A program made the position numbers and the translations under genes. Below the pieces are notes generated by a model, which saw only the letters and a program-made list of their open reading frames with translations, was not told the DNA's origin and searched no databases. DNA of 64,000 nucleotides, from NCBI GenBank assembly GCA_963377175.1, contig CAUJNA010000471.1, positions 1 through 64,000 of the forward strand, read 5' to 3'. Source of the stretch: Effrenium voratum (lineage: Eukaryota > Sar > Dinophyceae > Suessiales > Symbiodiniaceae). Below, one piece after another: positions 1 through 11,510 of the stretch. Every line of letters starts with the position of its first letter. The stretch's first letter is position 1.

Positions 1-489
1 GTGTGCGTGTGCGTGTGCGTGTGCGTGTGCGTGTGCGTGTGCGTGTGCGTGTGCGTGTGCGTGTGCGTGTGCGTGTGCGTGTGCGTGTGCGTGTGCGTGT
101 GCGTGTGCGTGTGCGTGTGCGTGTGCGTGTGCGTGTGCGTGTGCGTGTGCGTGTGCGTGTGCGTGTGCGTGTGCGTGTGCGTGTGCGTGTGCGTGTGCGT
201 GTGCGTGTGCGTGTGCGTGTGCGTGCGCGTGTGCGTGTGCGTGTGCGTGTGCGTGTGCGTGCGTGCTGTGTGTGTGTTGTGTCTATTGTGTGTGTTGTGT
301 GTGTGTGTGTATTGTGTGTGTGTGTGCTGTGTCTGTTGTGTGTTGTGTGTCTGTGTGGGTGTGTGTGTGTGTGTCTGTGTGTGTGTGTACTGTGTGTGTG
401 TGTGTGGTGTCTGTTGTGTGCGTTGTGTGCGTGTGTTGTGTGTGTGTGCTGTGTCTGTCGTGTGCGTTGTGTGTTGTGTGTGTGTGCTC
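1..489. repeat. GTGTGC hexamer microsatellite grading into TG-rich DNA
   Basis: Bases 1 to about 222 are an almost perfect tandem array of GTGTGC. From about 223 to 489 the array decays into TG dinucleotides with scattered C, A and CT interruptions. Any frame gives Val-Cys or Arg-Val repeats, so the long ORFs here are not genes. The array continues off the left edge. Confidence 0.97.
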
Positions 490-2105
490 CCTGTATGTTT
501 TTTGGCACACCCCGGCAACCTTGTTGCGTCAGAGAAACCAAAATGAATCCGGTGCCGGTGCCGTTTCCCGTCGCTTGTCGCGACCCATTTCGAAGTCCGA
601 CCCGCTGCCCACTCGGCCGATCCACCTTGGGCCGGGCCGTGAAGTCTATCTCAACACCTCGGAAGATCTGACGGCTGACTTGCGATCGACGCTTCGGACA
701 GCCCTTGAGCGCGGGTAGAACGCTCTTGGGCATGGTTGAAACCCTTGGTGGTCATTGAAAGTGTGCGTGAGTGGGTACGCGTGTATTGTAAAGTTTGGTG
801 GTTGTTGAAACCCTTCGGTGGTTGTCGGGGCTACATTTGGGTTGTTGAAGTATTGAAACGTCAGTTGTTGAAGCCACGTGCGGGTTGTTGAAATCATTCT
901 TGGGGCTGTTGAAATCACGATGTGGCAGGCCTCGAACACTCTCGATGGTGTTTCAAGTAAGCTTACCTGGGTCCGTAACTCTTTGGGCAAGTCGACGGAT
1001 CCAAACCCGTGTTGGGTTTCCAGAAATCTATTCAGTGTCGGCGAGTTTTTATGCAGAGCTGAAGCAACATGGGCCACTCGACTCTGCGCAGGTCCTGGGT
1101 TCAAGAAACTTCCAGAGCCAGAGCCCCAACCAAAAAACTTCGACAGGAAACCAAAACGTGCAAGAACCTAAGCCCGTTGTCCAAAGAGTTCAGGCGCCCA
1201 AAGGGTATGGCGGCTAAGGGCCCGGCTCATGTAGTTTAAATCTACGCAGAACAGCTCCATGGGGGCCGACGAGCCTCACGAAGCGTCGAAGCACCCGTGC
1301 CGCGGGGTTCAAAACTCAACCAACGCGTCTGGGTGTGGCGGTTCCCTCCTGAACCATGGTGGATGTCATCCTGGATGCCCTGGATCTGAATCAAAGCTTC
1401 CGTGACCTTTTTGGCTAGAAGCCCAGGCAAGCGGCTTGGCCATTGCAGAGGTTGCGAAACCCTTCGACAAGTGAGGTCTATCCAAACTCCGCGATAAAGA
1501 ATCACAACTGTCCTCACTTGAACTTATGCTCCGGGTTCCAACTGCTGGATCGATTTTGGATCAATCGCCCTTTGACCAGCTTCCGATTGTAGATCACTCC
1601 GAGGGCAGCTTCACTAGGAACCCACTCACACACACACACCCACACACACACACACACACTCCTTCGGTGGGTTGTATACATGTGGCACGTGTGGAAAACA
1701 TGGGCCCAACCCTCAAAATATAGTTCTCCAAGAAAGGTATGATTTTTGGGCCCAGATCGTTTCTGATTGGGGGGGTTTCAATCGGAGCAAATTTGGGGCC
1801 ACTGCCAACCCCTACCAATTGGTCCTCCCACGTCCAATGCCACCCCAGCTCATTCAGGGTGGCAAAAGGTAAACCAAGAAGAGTATGGTGTCTTTTTTTG
1901 GCGGAGCCGCCTTTGGGATGTCTTCAAAGGGGAAGCCGAAAGGAAAGCTATCCTTTTCGGGGGTCCCCTAAAAAAAACGCACACCCACATGCATAACTCG
2001 ATCTTTGTGGCCCCTCAGACAAAAATGACCATCCTCACTTCCAGGGGTCACAAGGCAAAGCCTGATTCCCCGTTTCCCCGCTCTTCCCGGTCCTCTGATG
2101 ACCAC
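490..2105. other. 3' flank or late introns of the cyclase gene; no gene recognised
   Basis: No exon could be tied to a known protein here. A (CA)n run lies at about 1627-1660. Further 3' exons of the cyclase-like gene could be present: the last recognised exon, at 2106, ends at a splice donor and not at a stop codon. Confidence 0.5.
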
Positions 2106-2141
2106 CTTGTCTATGAGGCGGCACTGGGCCCTCAGCTCGAA
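2106..2141 (-). CDS. Cyclase-like gene exon: FELRAQCRLIDK
   Basis: Twelve codons preceded by AG and followed by the GT donor GTGGTC. It matches the end of the catalytic domain of this family (RLIDKV-type motif). It is the most 3' exon recognised. Confidence 0.8.
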
Positions 2142-3691
2142 CTCAATCGAGGCACCCTGAACATTGGAGTCCGACGTGAAAAAAACAGATGGACAGGATC
2201 ACGGCTTGGATTCACAACTCCCGGAGGGATTTCACAAAAGGTTCCTTGGGCGGATTCCTCGGACGACTAAGGCCTTCTGGACGAATCAGAAGTGAGCATA
2301 CCCTATTTTGTAGAATCCAAAAAGACGCATCCGTTGAGGCGTCAAAAGGGGCGACCGATCCCTCTGCGACCCCAGCACGCAACTCTCTTCTGGTTGCCAA
2401 GTCTGCTTCAAAGGTTTATTTTGTGGACCCGAATGTGAACCTTTGCCATGTTTAAGCCTCTCTAGGGGATGATCAATGAGTCTTCCATTCTCCTCCTATC
2501 ATACATGCAGCCTTAGGCCTTTGACTTCTTGCAGAGGAATCGACTGTTCTGCTTCGGATGACATCAAGGAACCTCAGCCTTCAGAGACATTCAGCTTTCC
2601 AAAGCCCCCAAAACATCATGTTTAGGGTCCTCGTTGGTCACATCATGGCCTGCTTGCTGCACCTGCCCTCCCTAACGGGTTCGAATCGGACCCAAACAAG
2701 GCCGGACCCAGGTCGACCATAGGCACCTGATGAACAGGTTGGGGCCCCGTTCACCCAAAAAAAGGTCGGGGGTCCCCGCCCAACAACCTCCGAGAAAGGA
2801 ATTCTAAGTCCCTGGCCGCATGGAGGGGGAGCACAAATCCACCACCTCAGCGACTCCGAAAGTCCGGAAAGGACCCATGGGAAGAGATTGACATATTTTG
2901 TGAATGCTAGGTCCTCCAGTCGAGAGGTTGGAGTAAGGGTACCCGATTTTTTGTCTGTCTATTTTAGGGGAAGCCTCCCCCAAAAAAGAAACGGTAAAAG
3001 GGCACTACTGGGGGACCTAGAATGGATTGATCAACCTGACAGATTAGGCAGGTGTTTCTCCCAAACTGAGACACGCCCACTATCAATCAACCGGTTCATC
3101 CTAGCTTCCCATCACCTCCAGAAGGAATCAATTAGTAAAACATCCCATCATGCTTTGCAATAAGTTAGTCCCGAAATCGGCAACCCCACCATGTCGCCTA
3201 TGGAGCCCGAGCTTGGACAGTTTCCCGAATGACTCTGACCAGAGAAGCAATACACCAGAAAAGCCCGCACCAATTCAAGGGAAACCAAAGGGAGATTGAC
3301 AAGCCAGGCACACAGGATCCTTCCACTGCCGGATGCCGTGACAGGAAACATAATATGTTCTCAGCGCAGAATTGGACCACCCTCTTTTTGGGGGGTGCCG
3401 AAACACCGTTAGGCTCAACTCAGTTTTACTGTGGGTTCCCATCGGCTTTCATTTCAGCAGATGCCCTGCTGGCAAAACCCTCCCATTCAAAATGGGAGCT
3501 TCAATCCGCCATGGGTTCAATACTCCTGCATGGGCGTCCAGTTTTCCCGAAAAACGGGGGTGGTTAAAGTCCTCAAAGTTACCCTCTTAATATTTCCATG
3601 GAGGTTTGAAGGGAAACAACACCTTGACTTTCATGGACCCACAACTTGCTCCCGTCGGCCATCAAGGCCCAGCATTGACTCAGCGCCAGGC

Positions 3692-3727
3692 CGATTGCGC
3701 AACCATCACCGACACGCCGTACACTTC
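3692..3727 (-). CDS. Cyclase-like gene exon: EVYGVSVMVAQS
   Basis: Twelve codons between an AG acceptor (..GCCAG) and a GC donor (GCCTGG). The YGV-type segment follows the conserved helix of the catalytic domain. Both edges are phase 0. Confidence 0.85.
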
Positions 3728-4487
3728 CTGGCGCAACGCCAGGGGTGCATTCGACCCCCTAAGAATACGACTCTTTGCTGGTCAAGACGGGCCTTGTGGC
3801 CTTGCTTTAGGGCCCCCAGTCTTTCCCGACAGCCTTCTTTTACAAGCTGTTTGTGAAAATCGTTTGGAAAAAGTAGGGAATCACACCCTGATTGCGAAGT
3901 GCTGCGATTGACATGTGGCCTCTCGCAGGCTTCAAAAGGGGTGTGCTTCTTTCGGGATCCCCGTGTCTGTGTCATTTGCCGCCGAGTTTTAAAGGTCCCC
4001 GTGTCACCCGGATTTTTACATGATTTTGACCACCCACACGAGTGTTGCCGGGACCCCCAAAAGTCACTGCCCAATTCCGGGGTCCCCGAAATTCGGGAGC
4101 CCAAGGTCGGGAGAACCCGACATGAAATGCGCCTCGTGGTTTCGGTTGAAACTTCAAAAGGGATGCCTTCAAAGACGGACAAATCAAAACAAATGGTCCC
4201 CATATCCCATAGTCAACATGGAAAACGGTACTTTGTTTCCCAAGAAAATGAGCGAGTCCGACCTGTCAGGAGCCAGAGCTGGCACGTTTCGAGTCATGGT
4301 GCTGACTGACCTCAATGGGCAAAGTCAATAAAGGGTTTGATGAACCCCAACCCCAAGCAACGTGTGACCACGGCATGTGTGAAAAGCTTGGATGACTGCC
4401 TTTTTGGGTGACTCCGATTTTGACACGTAGCATGTCGCAACTCATGCCCAACCGTACCCAAGTGCTGTTCCCAAATGCTGGGCGTAC

Positions 4488-4565
4488 GCTGGAGCGCTCG
4501 ATGGTCGTGGCGATGCTCACATTCGGAGACAGGTAGGAGCAATCGATCTTGAATTCGCTGCCCAC
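4488..4565 (-). CDS. Cyclase-like gene exon: VGSEFKIDCSYLSPNVSIAT
   Basis: Twenty-six codons between ..CCGAG and the GT donor GTACGC. It holds the GSEFKID-SYLSPNV core of the cyclase domain. The transition-state Asn and Arg positions, usually N..A.R in class III cyclases, read Ser and Thr here (NVSIATTIE). Confidence 0.92.
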
Positions 4566-4950
4566 CTCGGTGGATCGGCGACGGCGGCCTACTGGATATG
4601 GGAAAGTTGGTGAGTAGTGTTTGTGTGAAGTTGTGTGAATCCCCATAGCCCTCCCGAATTTTAACAGTCAAAGTATCTCCCCTAAACTTCACCCTGAGGC
4701 AAAAAGAACCACATTGAGGGGTGTGGACCCGGCCAGCTTTTCTCTGTTTGAACTCGCAAAGGAACAACACTCGGGGCATCCCAAAATGGGTTCTAGTGCT
4801 CACGGGTTCCGATCCTTGGAAAAACCAGGTACTTTTCTTGCGTCCGATGTCGGAACCCATGATCCGACCGTTTCAAACGCGGTCCCCTGAAACGCCCCCG
4901 CCGCGTGAAACTCTCCTCGCCCGTTCGCGGGTTCGCTCGGGGGCCCGGAC

Positions 4951-5012
4951 CGCACCCTCGATGGCCCAACCCTTGTGGAGGCCAATGCTGAGGTGGACCC
5001 GGCAGTCCGCAC
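4951..5012 (-). CDS. Cyclase-like gene exon: CRVHLSIGLHKGWAIEGA
   Basis: Two nucleotides plus 20 codons, bounded by ..GCAG and the GT donor GTCCGG. It joins in phase 0 to the next exon at 4565, giving the family's GWAIEGAVGSEFKID run. Confidence 0.92.
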
Positions 5013-6161
5013 CTGCTTGCGATCATGGATGGATGTGTGCAGTCGGATAAAGTCTCCTCGGTTTTTGGGGAAACACCCAACCACCCCCAAAACGCGGGAA
5101 CCACCACCCCGCAAATGGTTGTTGTTTTTTGGACCCAGTGCTTGGAGTGGACACTAATCAAAACCGACTTTCGATGTAAGCGCACAAAAGGGCCAGGCCT
5201 CTGGGTGGAGGACGATCTTTAGTAGTATATAGGGTCGCACGTTCCATGGTTAGACTCACATAAAACGACTACAGCCACAATCGACATGATTGGTTGACAT
5301 CATGTTTGGGAGGAATGACCCTTTCTGCGAACACGGGCCATCCATATGACTACGTCATCAGTTTCATTTGGAGGGAAATTCCTCATCACTCAAAAAAGAA
5401 GCCCCAAAGCATGTCTGTCCCAATGTGAGACAGAATCCACAACCTGGTATCAAAATGGTGTACCCAGAACCATGCACAGAATCAAAAAGGCGGCTGCGCC
5501 GATTTATGGCTGGGAAGCCTGGCTAACCTTCATCTACCCGGGTTCTGCTTGTGGCTCACGTTTCTCTGCTCGATGTTCCGCCCGTTTTGAACCCGGAACT
5601 CCCCGCGAAAAAAAAAAAAAAGGCCCCGGCCTAGTCGGAACTGCAGGCCCGGGTGCTCTCTATAGCTACCCAGCAGGGGCCTAGGCCGCGAGAAAATTGC
5701 AACTGGGCGATCAAAACTGTGGTTGCCCCCGTTACCCATCTTTGGACCGCTCCTGAGACCCCTGTCAGGTCCGTCGGACCTGACACGAAAACAGGTTCCC
5801 AGACGGGTCTCATGGGTGTCCTTCGGGTTCCCTTCAAACATCATCCAAAAGTAGAGGGCAAGGCAAGGAACCGAATGAACAGAGAGAAAAAGAGAGAGAG
5901 AGAGAAGCAAGAGAAGGAGAGAAAGAGAGAAAGAGAGAAAAAGAGAAAGAAGAAACAGAGGAAGAGAGGAAGAGAGAAAGAGAGAAAGAGAGAAAGCGAG
6001 AAAGAGAGGAAGAGAGGAAGAGAGAAAGAGAGAAAGAGAGAAAGCGAGAAAGAGAGAAAGAGAGAAAGAGAGAAGGAGAAGGAGAGAAAGAGAGAAGAGA
6101 GAAGGAGAGAGAGGGAGAGAAAGAGAGAGAGAGAGAGGGAGAGAAAAACAGAGAGAAAGAG

Positions 6162-6208
<47 letters not shown>

Positions 6209-6790
6209 ACGAAAGAAAGAAAGAACGAAAGAAAGAAAGAACGAAAGAACGAAAGAACGAAAGAAAGAAAGAACGAAAGAAAGAAAGAACGAAAGAAAGA
6301 AACAACGAAAGAAAGAAAGATTGAAAGAAAGAAAGAAAGAAAGAAAGAAAGCAAGCCAGCAAGAAAGAAAGAAAGAAAGAAAGAAAGCAAGCCAGCAAGA
6401 AAGAAAGAAAGAAAGAACAACAGGCAGGCAGACAAACAGAAGGAAAGAAAGAACAAAAACAAACGAACAAACAAGCAAGCAAACAAACAAACAAACAAAC
6501 AAACAAGCGAGAGACAAAGAGAGGGGGAGAAAAAATAAAAAAGGAAAAAGGGAGAACAAGAAAACGAATCCCGATGGTTAAGCAACAATTGTGTGGTTCT
6601 ACAAACCTGTTGCGCACGACCCGTGTCCATGCTCCATGAGCAGTCAACTAGACTGTCTCCGTCCTGATCCTTGCCTCCGTCCGTACGTTGTCCCTTGGGC
6701 AAAAACAGACAGAATATGCTGGGGTGGTGTCCTTTTCCGGTTCCTTCTGGCCAAACCCTCTACTGTGAAACCAACCAACACAAAGAGGAC
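5013..6790. other. Cyclase intron with long purine-rich simple repeat
   Basis: Bases about 5878-6545 are a polypurine tract on the plus strand made of GAGA and GAAA units, with AACG, AAGCAAGCCAGC and CAAA interruptions. On the transcribed strand it is a roughly 660-nt polypyrimidine tract. No coding signal beyond Lys/Glu/Arg or Phe/Leu/Ser repeats was seen. Confidence 0.85.
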
Positions 6791-6809
6791 CGCGCTGTCG
6801 CAGGGAGCA
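6791..6809 (-). CDS. Tentative 19-nt cyclase micro-exon: CSLRQR
   Basis: AG acceptor, then six codons plus one G, then a GT donor. The one-nucleotide phase fits the two-nucleotide start of the exon at 5012. It resembles the L-QR-G segment before the RVHLS motif. A short stretch expected between this and the exon at 6932 was not found. Confidence 0.45.
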
Positions 6810-6889
6810 CTGGGTAACTCCCAAAAAAAGCGGGGAATCTGAAGGGATCGGCAGCCTCTTCACATCGAAATCGCACGTGTCAAATCGGT

Positions 6890-6932
6890 GCTGGGAGCGG
6901 GGGCGATCGGTGCACAGCGCCAATCACGGCAG
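6890..6932 (-). CDS. Cyclase-like gene exon: AVIGAVHRSPPL
   Basis: It starts after ..ATCAG with a two-nucleotide phase and encodes the GAVHRSP motif of the family. The 3' edge is approximate; a GC donor near 6889 is possible. Confidence 0.8.
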
Positions 6933-7703
6933 CTGATGAAACGATGGAGCCTGGCGTCACACGCTGAAGACGCTGGAGGCTTGGATGCCTTCATAGACTC
7001 AGCTGCACACCCCAAATGGGGGTGCCTTAAAATAGTAGGCCCCCAAAATGGTTTGTGTCCTTTGGCTTCCTTTCAGAAGCAACCACAAAAAGGGGTACCA
7101 CCAAAAAACAACAGACCCAAATGAAGCCAGCTATTGCAAAATCTCTTTTGGTGCCCAACTTTCCAAGGGAACCTCTTCGCCGTCCGTGCGTATCCGACGC
7201 GCCGACGGGATCTGAAGATCCCAACCCCCCGCCTTCCGCAAACTTTGCCAAAAGGTCTGAGCAATCTGATCCTGTCGACGGAGCGATCCCATCCCTGCCA
7301 ATACCCACAAACGAAGTGTCGCCTTTATTGGGGGAGGAGTGGATGGTGGATCATACCTACCACACCCTGTGACTAGTTGCCCAAGTTTGGTACAGCATAC
7401 GCCAAAGCCGCCCCCCGGGAGAATATCCAGTAGACGAATGTCCAGGCTCGCTCGCTCTTTTAGCTGCAAACCCTGGCGATTTCCACAGGGAACTCTGGAT
7501 GGCAATGTGTCAAAAAGGGGCTCTGAGCGAACCCGACCACTGGAAGCACTCTAACATGTGCCATGATCAATGCCTTGCTGGTCATGTACAACCTGCCAAG
7601 GGATGTTGCACCATGAGAAGGAGCCCGGATCCGGAGTTTTGTTCTGTGACCAGGGCTCCTAGGTAGCTCTTAGAGTAGCCACTTCTATTCAAGCTCCGAG
7701 TAC

Positions 7704-7731
7704 CCCCGAAATCGGTGTGTGCCATTTCTGC
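7704..7731 (-). CDS. Cyclase-like gene exon: AEMAHTDF
   Basis: AG acceptor, then GCA GAA ATG..., corresponding to the ADM/AEM-xxx-F helix of the family. It ends after one extra base at GTACTC and fits the phase of the exon at 6932. One residue at the junction is uncertain. Confidence 0.7.
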
Positions 7732-8019
7732 CTTTAGGGGGGCTTGCAACGGTGACACAAAAGGCATCCCCAAAGCGGAAATGGAAACGTGGAAACAGGG
7801 GGTGTCGGACTGTCACTGAGTGGGGTCATAAGATTTTATCTCCCTGTGCGCCCCTTTGGAGACACTAGGGCTTAAACACGGCTGGTACGTGTGGAAACCA
7901 CCAAACACAGGTGGTTCGGTCCGCCATCGACAAAGAATACCATGCCGAAGTGACGCTGGCTGTTTCTTTGGTCCAAAACATTGCCCCGAGCCCCAACGCA
8001 GTCCTGTGTCTTCCACCGC

Positions 8020-8064
8020 CTTCCAGATCACTAAGAAGGTCTCGCCGGTGTTTTTGTTGGGGGC
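8020..8064 (-). CDS. Cyclase-like gene exon: APNKNTGETFLVIWK
   Basis: Fifteen codons between ..CCGAG and a GC donor (GCGGTG). It is the NKN-GD-F block of class III cyclases. The second metal-binding Asp is Glu here (GETF). Confidence 0.93.
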
Positions 8065-8429
8065 CTCGGTCACTAGCTCCACTTTACTCACCACGGCTTA
8101 GGTTTTTGACCCTCTGCGAAAATATTGAACTGGTTGCTACTAAGTGGGGAAAGAGAAATCATTGAGAAAGTGAAATACCGAGGTCGCGGTTGTGGGAAAA
8201 AGGGGTTCCCACCTCTGTGATACCTGGAAACCCACACACACACACACACACACCGCCCCCCCAGTGAATTGGGAAGGCCTTCCAGTCGTATCGCAGAAGT
8301 GAAACTTCCACAGCCCTGTCCACTTCACGCAGTTGGGGCGAAGCCCCCACATGGCCGCAGATGAACAAAATATGTGGGAGTCATGTTTGGCTGCATTGTT
8401 GGCAAACCACCCGGTGGATTCTTTTTCGG

Positions 8430-8450
8430 GCGGGGAGGGGGGGGGGGGGG
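8430..8450. repeat. Poly-G run
   Basis: G-run with one A after GGGCGGGGA. Similar runs of 10 or more G or C occur near 10491, 37000, 38716, 39498, 46540, 46580 and 55567, all in introns or flanks. Confidence 0.85.
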
Positions 8451-8636
8451 GTGTCCTTGATTTGAGACAAGCCCATTTGGTTTCCCTTTCAACAACGGGC
8501 TACCCATTGTAGGACCTCCACAAGGCTCTAGTGTCAAAACAAGCTGCCCCTTCAAACGCTTGGTTTCACGTTCCCGATGAGAACTCTCCCCAAGCGGTCC
8601 AACCCAGTTCTCATGCGCAGCCGCTGAGGTCTGGGC

Positions 8637-8666
8637 TCCATGAAACTCATTGCAAACACCATGAAC
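8637..8666 (-). CDS. Cyclase-like gene exon: VHGVCNEFHG
   Basis: Ten codons between ..CCAAG and a GC donor (GCCCAG). It is in phase 0 with both the exon at 9297 and the exon at 8064, giving IVHGV...FHGAPNKN across the junctions. Confidence 0.92.
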
Positions 8667-9296
8667 CTTGGTAGCGTGGCGGTGAAAATTCCAGCATCGG
8701 CCACAACGGCAAAAACCCGCCAAAAGCAGATCCATCGGAAACCGGCGGGAAGGACATCAAGTCGGGAATCTGTTTCTTTCAACCACAACCTGGGTTTTGG
8801 AGCCAAAAACCAAAAGCTTCACTGGAGCGCGAAAAACAGCTTTGCGGTTGGATAACAGGGCCCCCACCTTTGGTGACATCATTTACATCGGGCTTTGATC
8901 TTTACCGACCGTTGACGCCGTTCTCCATAGGCAGCGAGGACACCTTCCAGCCCTCTGCTCTGTTGGGACTGGCACTTGCCAAGCTGAGTAAGGCATGGTG
9001 CACCGGAAAAACGAGATTGCTTGAAATAGAGCCGGCTCTCCACGTGTGCCATGAAAGGATTCTGGCTTTGGGGCTAAGTGCGCAACGGTTCGTAAAACTA
9101 ATATGCATGTATTTCTCAAGTGACATTGGAGTTGGCTTGAAACACGCCCCCCGTTTCCCAGGAAGTACTGTGACAGGCATCGTGCGAAGCTCCAGGCTCA
9201 TGGGGCCCGTGTTAGTTGTATTTTTGGATGTTTGAAGGGACACCCAAGCAAACCACCCAAACTAGAGGGGGGGCCATTTAGAGCTGGGCCTCCGAC

Positions 9297-9344
9297 AATC
9301 TCTGCTATCTGGTTGGAGAACATCATCACCTTGGCCTGCAGCAC
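9297..9344 (-). CDS. Cyclase-like gene exon: VLQAKVMMFSNQIAEI
   Basis: Sixteen codons between ..GGCAG and a GT donor (GTCGGA). It follows directly, in protein order and phase, from the exon ending ..FSTATE at 36658. The intron between them is 27.3 kb and contains the MFS gene. Confidence 0.93.
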
Positions 9345-10243
9345 CTGCCATACAGACTTGCGCGCTCGTCACCGAAAGCAAAGGGATCTTGGACGCCATG
9401 ATCATCTGTTGCGAAAGAAGTGCAGATCCACTTGCAAGATGGTTGTCAAGCGGCTCCCTTCTCGAATCAAACATCCACCAAAGCGACATTCAGCTTTCGG
9501 AGCAAAGCATCTAGGCAAAAGCAAAACTCGTCAACTCACCAATCGCACACTCACCACACTTGACGCCAACTGTCCCATTTCTCAGTTCACCTTGGCAAGT
9601 TTCGGTCGGTCAGCAAGACTTGCACCATACCCCCTTAAAAGTAAGAGCAAGCAAGGACCAACCGAGCCCCGAGACCGAAATGCAGCACATCTGCTACATG
9701 CTTCTTTGGGATCTCTGGTTAGGAGTCTTGGAACCAACTCACCCATTCACCCACACACCGGCAGCCAGTTCTCCAATAAGGTTGGTCTTCATACCGGGCT
9801 GGGGGGGAACATGCCCTAATGCGCTGAAACTTCAGGCGAGCTTGTTGCACTTGTTCGATTCTGCGCTCGAAGCAAATCAACGTGCGCATCGTCCTGTCTA
9901 TCCCTATCACAGCTGCCGTCTCTCTGTACGACACGGCAAGCATTAGCATATAATGTGGCCTATACATGTACCTGCTCGCCTCTTGGATGAAGCACAAACA
10001 TAATGCTCTTGATCTCCCTAGCACTCCAAGCAACACTCATACCTTGGCGCAGGCAGGTCGGAAGCCCAACAACGGGGCTGTTGCCAAGTGGCCTGGCTGA
10101 CTCGAGGCTGAATAAGCCGAGCCCGTTTGCCAAGCCGCGCCCGCTTTGGGGCACACAAAACGGCGATGCGAGAAACCGAGATTGGATCCGGCACAAATCC
10201 ATGCCGCTCGCATTTCCCAGCACCAGATCCCTTCGCTCTCTAA

Positions 10244-10489
10244 CTACTTCGCCTTGAACTCCGTCCTCAGACACGTTCGCGCCAGGAGCCCCACCGTGGA
10301 CAAGGCCACGAACATGCTCAGCAGCACGGGGCCAAAGGACTCCACGTCCAGCGCCGCGGCCACCATCGCCCCCAGGCCGCGGCCCAACGACATGGACACC
10401 ACCGCGCCCGTGGTGACCGCCCTGGCCGCGCTGGGCGGCACCACCTCCGAAAGGGGCAAATCCCCCGCGCGGCGGTTTTTTTTTCGCCG
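10244..10489 (-). CDS. MFS transporter, last exon (TM 11-12)
   Basis: An open frame of 81 codons ends in TAG at 10246-10244. After a basic loop (RRKKNRRAGD) come two hydrophobic helices (AARAVTTGAVV..GAMVAA and VLLSMFVALSTVGLLA) and a short polar tail. The acceptor used here is ..GGGGAG at 10491-10490. Its phase 0 matches the donor after codon 400 of the upstream exon, and the two helices complete a 12-TM protein. The poly-G run (12 G) just before the acceptor is odd for a splice site. The exon lies 58 bp beyond the retrotransposon. The whole gene is nested in a cyclase intron. Confidence 0.82.
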   Translation of the reverse strand, partial: RRKKNRRAGDLPLSEVVPPSAARAVTTGAVVSMSLGRGLGAMVAAALDVESFGPVLLSMFVALSTVGLLARTCLRTEFKAK

Positions 10490-10541
10490 CTCCCCCCCCC
10501 CCCATCCGTTGTTCCTTCGATTTTATTCTCCCTAACCAATA

Positions 10542-10546
10542 TTAAC
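10542..10546. repeat. Target-site duplication, left copy (ttaac)
   Basis: Identical to 34616-34620 immediately outside the opposite LTR. A duplication of five bases is typical of Ty1/copia integrases. Confidence 0.95.
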
Positions 10547-10928
10547 TGTGATTCGGGCACGAGCCTGTGCCCAGGCAATGGGTAAGTTGGGGTAAACAAG
10601 CCACAAAAGAAAGGTTCCCCAAAAGCAAACCAATCCCCGGTCCCAAAGATCAGGGTTTCCCACACACCAGAGAACAACAACCAAAAGGAAACAAACCAAA
10701 CAAGAAAAGGGTTAACCCGCAACCTTGGTCGACAACAGGCCGCACGACTGGTCCCTACCAACCTGGCGGCGGCCCGAGGTCTCTTTCTCCCCCGAGATGC
10801 CGTCGGTCGACGCAGGGGTTCGGCGACGCCCATTCGAGGCGCGACGGAACCCAAAACTTGAGCCAAACACCACAGGTCAGTCACTACCGCGACATCCCTG
10901 GTGATGAAATAAACCATGGCTAATCACA
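10547..10928 (-). repeat. 3' LTR (382 bp)
   Basis: On the minus strand it runs TGTGATTAGCC... to ...CGAATCACA. Compared with the 5' LTR it has an 8-bp insertion in an A/C-rich stretch near 10695, one extra C near 10790 and one A/T substitution near 10893. It also contains TTTGGCTCAAG on the sense strand (about 10857-10867). Confidence 0.97.
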
Positions 10929-10938
10929 CCCCCCTCAC
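10929..10938 (-). promoter_or_regulatory. Polypurine tract before the 3' LTR
   Basis: The minus strand reads GTGAGGGGGG immediately before the TGTG of the 3' LTR. This is the expected position and composition of a plus-strand primer. Confidence 0.7.
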
Positions 10939-11510
10939 GAGGAGCCCGTCATATGACGGGTGGAGCGTGCCATTTACTGATAGGATTTAACTGCTCGCAT
11001 ACGTCCGCAAACAGCTGGACACTACCGCCGTCAGCGGTGGAGCAAACCCACAAAGGCAGTCGCGCGACATCCCGGGCATTAAATTCCCGCCACCACCCCG
11101 AATTAATCGGGGTAACGCTGTCCAACATACCTTGTGGAAAAGTCCACATGACGACAATAGGTCACAACTGTTTGCATCAGAAATGCAAGAAGTTTAATTC
11201 TTATCAGAAGCCATGAAATAAAAGATAACGTATGTCCATTAGTACCCTCGCCTAACGGCAAGAGGTACTCCTGACCATGCGTACCTGAAAAATGCCTGAA
11301 TTCCGCAAACCCGGGAGTAACCCCCCATCAGTTTGCTTTCCCTCTCACTCATACTGCTTCCGGATGAGCACGTCCAGCAGCTCAGCAGCGGTACGGGAGA
11401 GACATGACCTCCGCGCCTCAGCGGTCCGGGAGGAACATCGCCACCTCCGCACCGCGCCGACCGTTGGAGAACGGACGCAAGCCTATCGGCCGCAATCCTC
11501 GTGACTCAGC
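10939..11510 (-). other. 3' untranslated region of the retrotransposon
   Basis: No ORF is supported between the stop of the 2,474-aa ORF and the polypurine tract. The stretch holds the palindrome CCCGTCATATGACGGG (10945-10960) and an inverted repeat CCCCGA-ATTAA-TCGGGG (11096-11112). Two hairpins of the TANC family are present (11249-11260, 11481-11490). Another inverted repeat (CCGTT-GGAG-AACGG) lies at 11461-11474. Confidence 0.7.

Noticed and set aside
1..718. ORFs of 150-220 aa made of Val-Cys or Arg-Val repeats
   Set aside because: Translations of the GTGTGC microsatellite.
2665..2680. A CCC-TAAC-GGG hairpin outside the retrotransposon
   Set aside because: One or two such cores in the remaining 40 kb are about what chance gives; not counted in the array.
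5530..6702. ORFs up to 390 aa rich in Phe/Leu/Ser (minus) or Lys/Glu/Arg (plus), which look like TM or coiled-coil proteins
   Set aside because: They are read from the GAAA/GAGA simple repeat; flanking parts are not coding-like.
9960..10505. Minus 181-aa Gly-rich ORF overlapping the MFS last exon
   Set aside because: Other-frame shadow; the MFS frame has clear TM helices and a matching splice phase.
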